From WHSM01 sp050701635 (GTDB taxonomy: Bacteria; Actinomycetota; Actinomycetes; Mycobacteriales; Micromonosporaceae): DNA of 8,426 nucleotides. The stretch covers positions 1-8,426 of the forward strand of contig JBOGDF010000250.1 in assembly GCA_050701635.1 (NCBI GenBank). Reading direction: 5' to 3'. Of the stretch, positions 5,667 to 8,426 are shown piece by piece (the stretch's first letter is position 1; each line of letters begins with the position of its first letter). The notes under the pieces are model-generated. The model searched no databases, was not told where the DNA came from, and saw only the letters and a list, made by a program, of their open reading frames with translations. The translations under genes were made by a program, and so were the position numbers.

Positions 5667-5914
5667 AGCAGGCCCCCGCCACGGATCTCGTCCAGTTCAC
5701 GTTTGAGCTCGGCTACGTCCGGTACGTCCATGTCCGGAGCCTCGAGGATCCGCTTGGCCGCGGCCTTCTTGCGGGCGGAGTCCGTCGCGGGCAGCCCGGA
5801 GTCGATCGCCTCGCGGATCACCGTGGCGACGGAGACCCGCCGCTGCTTCGCGATGGCGCGAACCCGGTCGTACTGCCCCTCATCGAGGAGTATCTGGAAC
5901 CGCCTGGTCAGCAT
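5663..5914 (-). CDS. vapB: Ribbon-helix-helix antitoxin, VapB type
   Basis: 83 residues from the ATG at 5914 (85 from the ATG at 5920). The N-terminus, LTRRFQILLDEGQYDRVRAIA, followed by RRVSVATVIREAID, has the strand-helix-helix pattern of RHH DNA-binding antitoxins. The charged tail (about 50-83, DMDVPDVAELKRELDEIRGGG) would wrap the PIN toxin. It pairs with the next gene by a four-base stop/start overlap. There is no Shine-Dalgarno at a useful distance. A -10-like TAGTGT (5926-5921) would start transcription at about 5914, so the second ATG fits a leaderless mRNA better. Its start region lies inside an inverted repeat expected to be its own operator, consistent with autorepression by the VapBC complex. 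Confidence 0.9.
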   Translation of the reverse strand: MLTRRFQILLDEGQYDRVRAIAKQRRVSVATVIREAIDSGLPATDSARKKAAAKRILEAPDMDVPDVAELKRELDEIRGGGLL

Positions 5915-5938
5915 GCACATACACTAGCATGTGCATAC
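5911..5938. promoter_or_regulatory. vapBC operator and -10 box overlapping the start codon
   Basis: Perfect 8-bp arms ATGCACAT (5913-5920) and ATGTGCAT (5929-5936) flank an 8-bp spacer that contains most of the minus-strand -10 candidate TAGTGT (5926-5921). Read on the minus strand the same region is two tandem copies of GTATG-NN-CATGC (5938-5927 and 5922-5911), 16 bp apart, each itself symmetric. This suggests two RHH dimers side by side. Binding would cover the -10 box, transcription start and first codons. Confidence 0.6.
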
Positions 5939-5950
5939 TCTCCCGCGGTC

Positions 5951-6583
5951 TCAGAAGGCGAGGATCGAGCTGGGGGCGCGCTCGGCGCGAGTCAGAGCGC
6001 GGATCAGGGGGTACGGGCCGTGACGCTGCGCGGCGACGGCGGCCAGCAGCTGGATGGTGGCGTCAGTGGCGGCCGCCGGCATCTCGGGAGTGGCGAGGCC
6101 GACACTGGCCACGAGGTCGTCGGCGTGCACCACCAGCTCCATGGTGCGGGTCAGCAGGAAGTCGTCCAGGGTCAGCGCCCAGCCGGCCCACGGCAGCGCC
6201 ACCAGCCGATCCGCCGGCTCGTCGACCAGCCGGGCGCGTACCCGCTCCAGCGTCGCGCCGGCGGAGTCGGCGACCTGCTCCGGACCCGCCGCCGCGTGTG
6301 CCTCACCGGTGTCGCGGATCGCGAGGTTCGCCTCGCTCTCCAGGTCGCCGCCAACCCAGGCGCTGCGCCGGTAGTGCTCCAGCACGTCGATCGGCGCGTG
6401 CGTGGGCGGATCGGCCGCCAACACCTCGTCGGCCCGGATCACCTGCCACACCAGATGCGCCACCAGCCCACCGACCGTCATTCCCGGCAGCGCGCTCGGC
6501 TCCTGCCAACGGCTGGTCACCGCGTGGTCGCGTACCAACGCCAGGGCAGCCTCGGCCGCCTCCAGAAACGCCTCTCTGATCAC
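5951..6583 (-). CDS. DinB-fold / mycothiol-dependent maleylpyruvate isomerase-family protein
   Basis: 210 residues, the usual length for the single-domain form. The metal-binding triad of the DinB/MDMPI fold is present as His43 (GLVAHLVWQ), Glu149 and His153 (TMELVVHADDL). The C-terminal AAQRHGPYPLIRALTRAER segment is a recurrent feature of actinobacterial members. Characterised relatives use mycothiol or another low-molecular-weight thiol with a Zn-like metal for isomerisation or transfer reactions; the substrate here is unknown. The GTG start (6581-6583) lacks a Shine-Dalgarno, but TAGAGT lies seven bases upstream, as expected for a leaderless mRNA. It diverges from glgA across 38 bp. Its stop is about 30 bp before the antitoxin start, and vapBC seems to have its own promoter. 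Confidence 0.88.
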   Translation of the reverse strand: MIREAFLEAAEAALALVRDHAVTSRWQEPSALPGMTVGGLVAHLVWQVIRADEVLAADPPTHAPIDVLEHYRRSAWVGGDLESEANLAIRDTGEAHAAAGPEQVADSAGATLERVRARLVDEPADRLVALPWAGWALTLDDFLLTRTMELVVHADDLVASVGLATPEMPAAATDATIQLLAAVAAQRHGPYPLIRALTRAERAPSSILAF

Positions 6584-6584
6584 C

Positions 6585-6614
6585 GGTCCGACTCTACCGA
6601 CGGACCCTTAGGGT
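6585..6614. promoter_or_regulatory. Back-to-back leaderless promoters of glgA and the DinB gene with shared inverted repeat
   Basis: Plus strand: TAGGGT (6609-6614) lies seven bases before the glgA ATG. Minus strand: TAGAGT (6596-6591) lies seven bases before the DinB GTG. Only 12 bp separate the two -10 boxes, so polymerase could occupy one promoter at a time. A perfect repeat GGTCCG-N10-CGGACC (6585-6590 and 6601-6606) spans the DinB -10 box and the glgA -35 region. No good -35 hexamers are visible on either strand. Confidence 0.55.
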
Positions 6615-6621
6615 GGGCTCC

Positions 6622-7779
6622 ATGCGTGCGGCGATCCTGACCAGGGAGTACCCACCCGAGGTGTACGGCGGTGCCGGCGTACACGTGGATTTCCTGGTAC
6701 GCGAGCTGCGGCGACTGATCGACGTCGACGTGCACTGCTTCGGGGCGCCCCGCGACGGCGCGACCGGATACCAACCGGTGGCCGAGCTGGACGGCGCCAA
6801 CGCGGCGCTGCGCTACCTGTCGGTGGACCTGCAGATGGCGGCCGCCGTCGCCGGCGCCGACGTGCTGCACTCCCACACCTGGTACGCCAACCTCGCCGGC
6901 CACCTGGGCAAGCTGCTGCACGGCGTACCGCACGTGGTGACGGCACACTCGCTGGAGCCGTTGCGGCCGTGGAAGGCCGAGCAGCTCGGCGGCGGGTACG
7001 CGCTGTCCAGCTGGGCCGAGCGCACCGCGTATCTCGCCGCCGACGCCGTGATCGCGGTCAGCAAGGGGATGCGGCGCGACGTGCTGGCGGCGTACCCGGA
7101 GGTGGACCCGGCGAAGCTGCACGTGATCGGCAACGGGATCGACACCGCGCTCTACACGCCCGATCCGGCGACCGGCGCGCTGGCCCGGTACGGCATCGAC
7201 GCCGCCCGCCCGTACGTGCTGTACGTCGGCCGGATCACCCGGCAGAAGGGGCTGCCGCACCTGCTCGCCGCCGCGCACCGGCTGCGCGACGGGGTCCAGC
7301 TGGTGCTCGCCGCCTCGGCACCCGATACCCCCGAGCTGGCCGCCGAGGTGGCTGGCGAGATCGCGACGCTGCGTGCCGAGCGGGGCGCCGGGGACGTGAT
7401 CTGGCTCGAGGAGATGGTGCCCCGTCCCGAGCTGATCCAGCTGCTCACCCACGCCACGGTGTTCTGCTGCCCCTCGGTGTACGAGCCGCTCGGGATCGTC
7501 AACCTGGAGGCGATGGCGTGCCGTACCGCCGTGGTCGCCAGCGACGTGGGCGGCATCCCCGAGGTGGTGCGCAGCGGCGAGACCGGGCTGCTGGTGCCGT
7601 ACTCCCCGGATGACGTTTCAGGTTTCGAAGCGGGCCTGACCCACGCGCTCAACACCGTGCTCGACGACCCGCCGGTCGCCGCGGCCATGGGCGAGGCGGG
7701 TCGGCGCCGGGCGGTCGCAGAGTTCGGCTGGGACGCGGTGGCGGCCCGTACCGCCGAGCTGTACGCCAGCCTCCGCTAG
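6622..7779 (+). CDS. glgA: Actinobacterial GlgA/GlgM: ADP-glucose-dependent GT4 glycosyltransferase (glycogen or maltose-1-phosphate synthase)
   Basis: 385 residues, matching the short actinobacterial GT4 enzyme rather than the roughly 480-residue GT5 synthase of enterobacteria. The N-terminal Rossmann domain opens with MRAAILTREYPPEVYGGAGV, where GGAG contacts the sugar nucleotide, and has HSHTWYANL (83-91) and VTAHSLEPLRPWK (106-118). The C-terminal domain has YVGRITRQKG (201-210, with Arg204 and Lys209 for the ADP phosphates) and the E-x7-E motif EPLGIVNLE (Glu288, Glu296). From established work, the M. tuberculosis homologue Rv1212c (GlgM) joins ADP-glucose to glucose-1-phosphate to form maltose-1-phosphate for GlgE. 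The same activity is likely but not provable here. The ATG at 6622 is preferred to the in-frame GTG at 6613 because the conserved protein begins there and the -10 box overlaps 6613. glgC supplies its substrate. Confidence 0.96.
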   Translation: MRAAILTREYPPEVYGGAGVHVDFLVRELRRLIDVDVHCFGAPRDGATGYQPVAELDGANAALRYLSVDLQMAAAVAGADVLHSHTWYANLAGHLGKLLHGVPHVVTAHSLEPLRPWKAEQLGGGYALSSWAERTAYLAADAVIAVSKGMRRDVLAAYPEVDPAKLHVIGNGIDTALYTPDPATGALARYGIDAARPYVLYVGRITRQKGLPHLLAAAHRLRDGVQLVLAASAPDTPELAAEVAGEIATLRAERGAGDVIWLEEMVPRPELIQLLTHATVFCCPSVYEPLGIVNLEAMACRTAVVASDVGGIPEVVRSGETGLLVPYSPDDVSGFEAGLTHALNTVLDDPPVAAAMGEAGRRRAVAEFGWDAVAARTAELYASLR

Positions 7780-7796
7780 CGAGCCTGTTCCGCACG

Positions 7797-8426
7797 CTAG
7801 ACCGGGCTGAGCGTGATGCCGCGGACCACCACCGAACTCGGGCCGCCGCCCTGACCGAACACCGTGGTGAAGCTCAACGTCGCCCCGCCCGGTGACAGGT
7901 GGCCGGCGAAGACGATCACGCCACGGTGCGGTACGCCCGACGGCAGCGTCTCCGACCAGCCGTCCTTGGCGAACCGGGTCCGCGTCGGGTCCGCTTCCAG
8001 CGCCCGCCCGTCGGCACCGGAGAACACGCAGTAGCCGAACACCGGCAGCGACACCGAGCTGCCGGTCTGGTTGTCGGCGCGTACCGCGACCTTGGTGAAG
8101 TGCGAGGTGACCCAGACGTCGGTGACAGTGACCGACAGGCCAGCGCCGCCGCCGGTCGCCTCGCCGTGGAACACCTCGGTGACCGGCTCGTTGCTGGTGA
8201 TCCAGCCGTAGCCGTACGAGATCCCCGCGGTGACCGCCAGCCCACCGCCGCCGCAGAGCACCAGCAGCGCCAGCAGCACCCCGACCAGCGTCCCGGCCCC
8301 GCCGCGGCGCGCGGGCTGCGAGGGGTACGTCACTCGCGCCCGGCCGTACCCGGCGCCGGGGGCGCCGTGACCCGGGTAGGTCGGGTAGCCCTGGGGTGCC
8401 GGGGCGGCGGGCTCGCGGCTGCGCGC
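7797..8426 (-). CDS. Membrane-anchored protein with DUF4352/Ig-like extracellular domain (5' end beyond window)
   Basis: The frame is open to the right edge, giving at least 209 residues. The first part is rich in Pro, Gly and Tyr (APQGYPTYPGHGAPGAGYG), as in many actinobacterial membrane proteins. A GTG at 8331-8333 is in frame but the composition upstream looks coding, so the true start is probably outside the window. One membrane helix follows (GTLVGVLLALLVLCGGGGLAV). The remaining 130 or so residues form a beta-rich domain with alternating hydrophobics (LSVTVTDVWVTSHFTKVAVRADNQTG, then VPHRGVIVFAGHL), typical of DUF4352/TRF2-like immunoglobulin folds displayed outside the cell. Function unknown. 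It converges on glgA with 17 bp between the stop codons and no recognisable terminator hairpin. Confidence 0.8.
   Translation of the reverse strand, partial: ARSREPAAPAPQGYPTYPGHGAPGAGYGRARVTYPSQPARRGGAGTLVGVLLALLVLCGGGGLAVTAGISYGYGWITSNEPVTEVFHGEATGGGAGLSVTVTDVWVTSHFTKVAVRADNQTGSSVSLPVFGYCVFSGADGRALEADPTRTRFAKDGWSETLPSGVPHRGVIVFAGHLSPGGATLSFTTVFGQGGGPSSVVVRGITLSPV

Noticed and set aside
4053..5927. A 624-residue plus-strand open frame
   Set aside because: It is antisense to glgC, vapC and vapB, all of which show complete motifs; composition is that of a shadow frame.
5928..5936. Upstream ATGs at 5936 and 5930 as antitoxin starts
   Set aside because: Both are out of frame with the antitoxin and come from the symmetry of the operator.
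6580..7452. A 290-residue minus-strand open frame
   Set aside because: It is antisense to glgA and rich in Gly/His/Arg/Val/Gln without any recognisable domain.
7774..7799. CGCTAGCG palindrome between glgA and the next gene as a terminator
   Set aside because: It is only eight bases with no loop, no longer stem and no T-run; it contains the glgA stop codon by chance.

Overview
This window is very GC-rich, with coding frames strongly biased to G or C at third codon positions. GTG starts, stop/start overlaps of the GTGA type and leaderless-looking genes are frequent. Gene content (an actinobacterial-type glgC/glgA pair, a mycothiol-family DinB protein, and an HtrA protease beside an Rv1220c-like methyltransferase) points to an actinomycete. 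Micromonosporaceae is my best guess, at low confidence. No tRNA, rRNA, CRISPR array or insertion sequence was seen.

Left part (1-2528, minus strand): a FAD-dependent aromatic-ring-hydroxylase-type oxidoreductase that runs off the left edge, preceded by an HtrA/DegP-type membrane-anchored serine protease. The 80-bp gap between them holds a good promoter for the oxidoreductase, overlapped by nested inverted repeats.

Centre (2529-3971): a divergent gap of about 300 bp, then a plus-strand SAM-dependent O-methyltransferase and a small two-helix membrane protein with a PH-like domain, which looks frameshifted. The gap is the most striking part of the window. Positions 2659-2819 can fold, as a plus-strand RNA, into a closing stem of about 37 base pairs capped by a four-way junction, ending just before the methyltransferase Shine-Dalgarno. 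A -10 box and a 20-bp inverted repeat sit at its 5' edge. From memory, M. tuberculosis has sigE and rseA between the corresponding two genes (Rv1220c and htrA/Rv1223); here neither is present. The methyltransferase also has no normal start codon at the expected place: the best candidate is ATC.

Right part (3990-7779): glgC (ADP-glucose pyrophosphorylase, minus) and glgA/glgM (ADP-glucose-dependent glycosyltransferase, plus) diverge around a VapBC-type toxin-antitoxin pair and a DinB-fold gene. GlgC makes ADP-glucose and GlgA/GlgM uses it for glycogen, or for maltose-1-phosphate in the GlgE route. glgC, glgA, the DinB gene and vapB each have a TAGNGT -10 hexamer placed so that transcription would begin at or within a base or so of the start codon, which suggests leaderless mRNAs. 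At the right edge (7797-8426, minus) is the incomplete gene of a membrane-anchored protein with a DUF4352/Ig-like extracellular domain, convergent with glgA.
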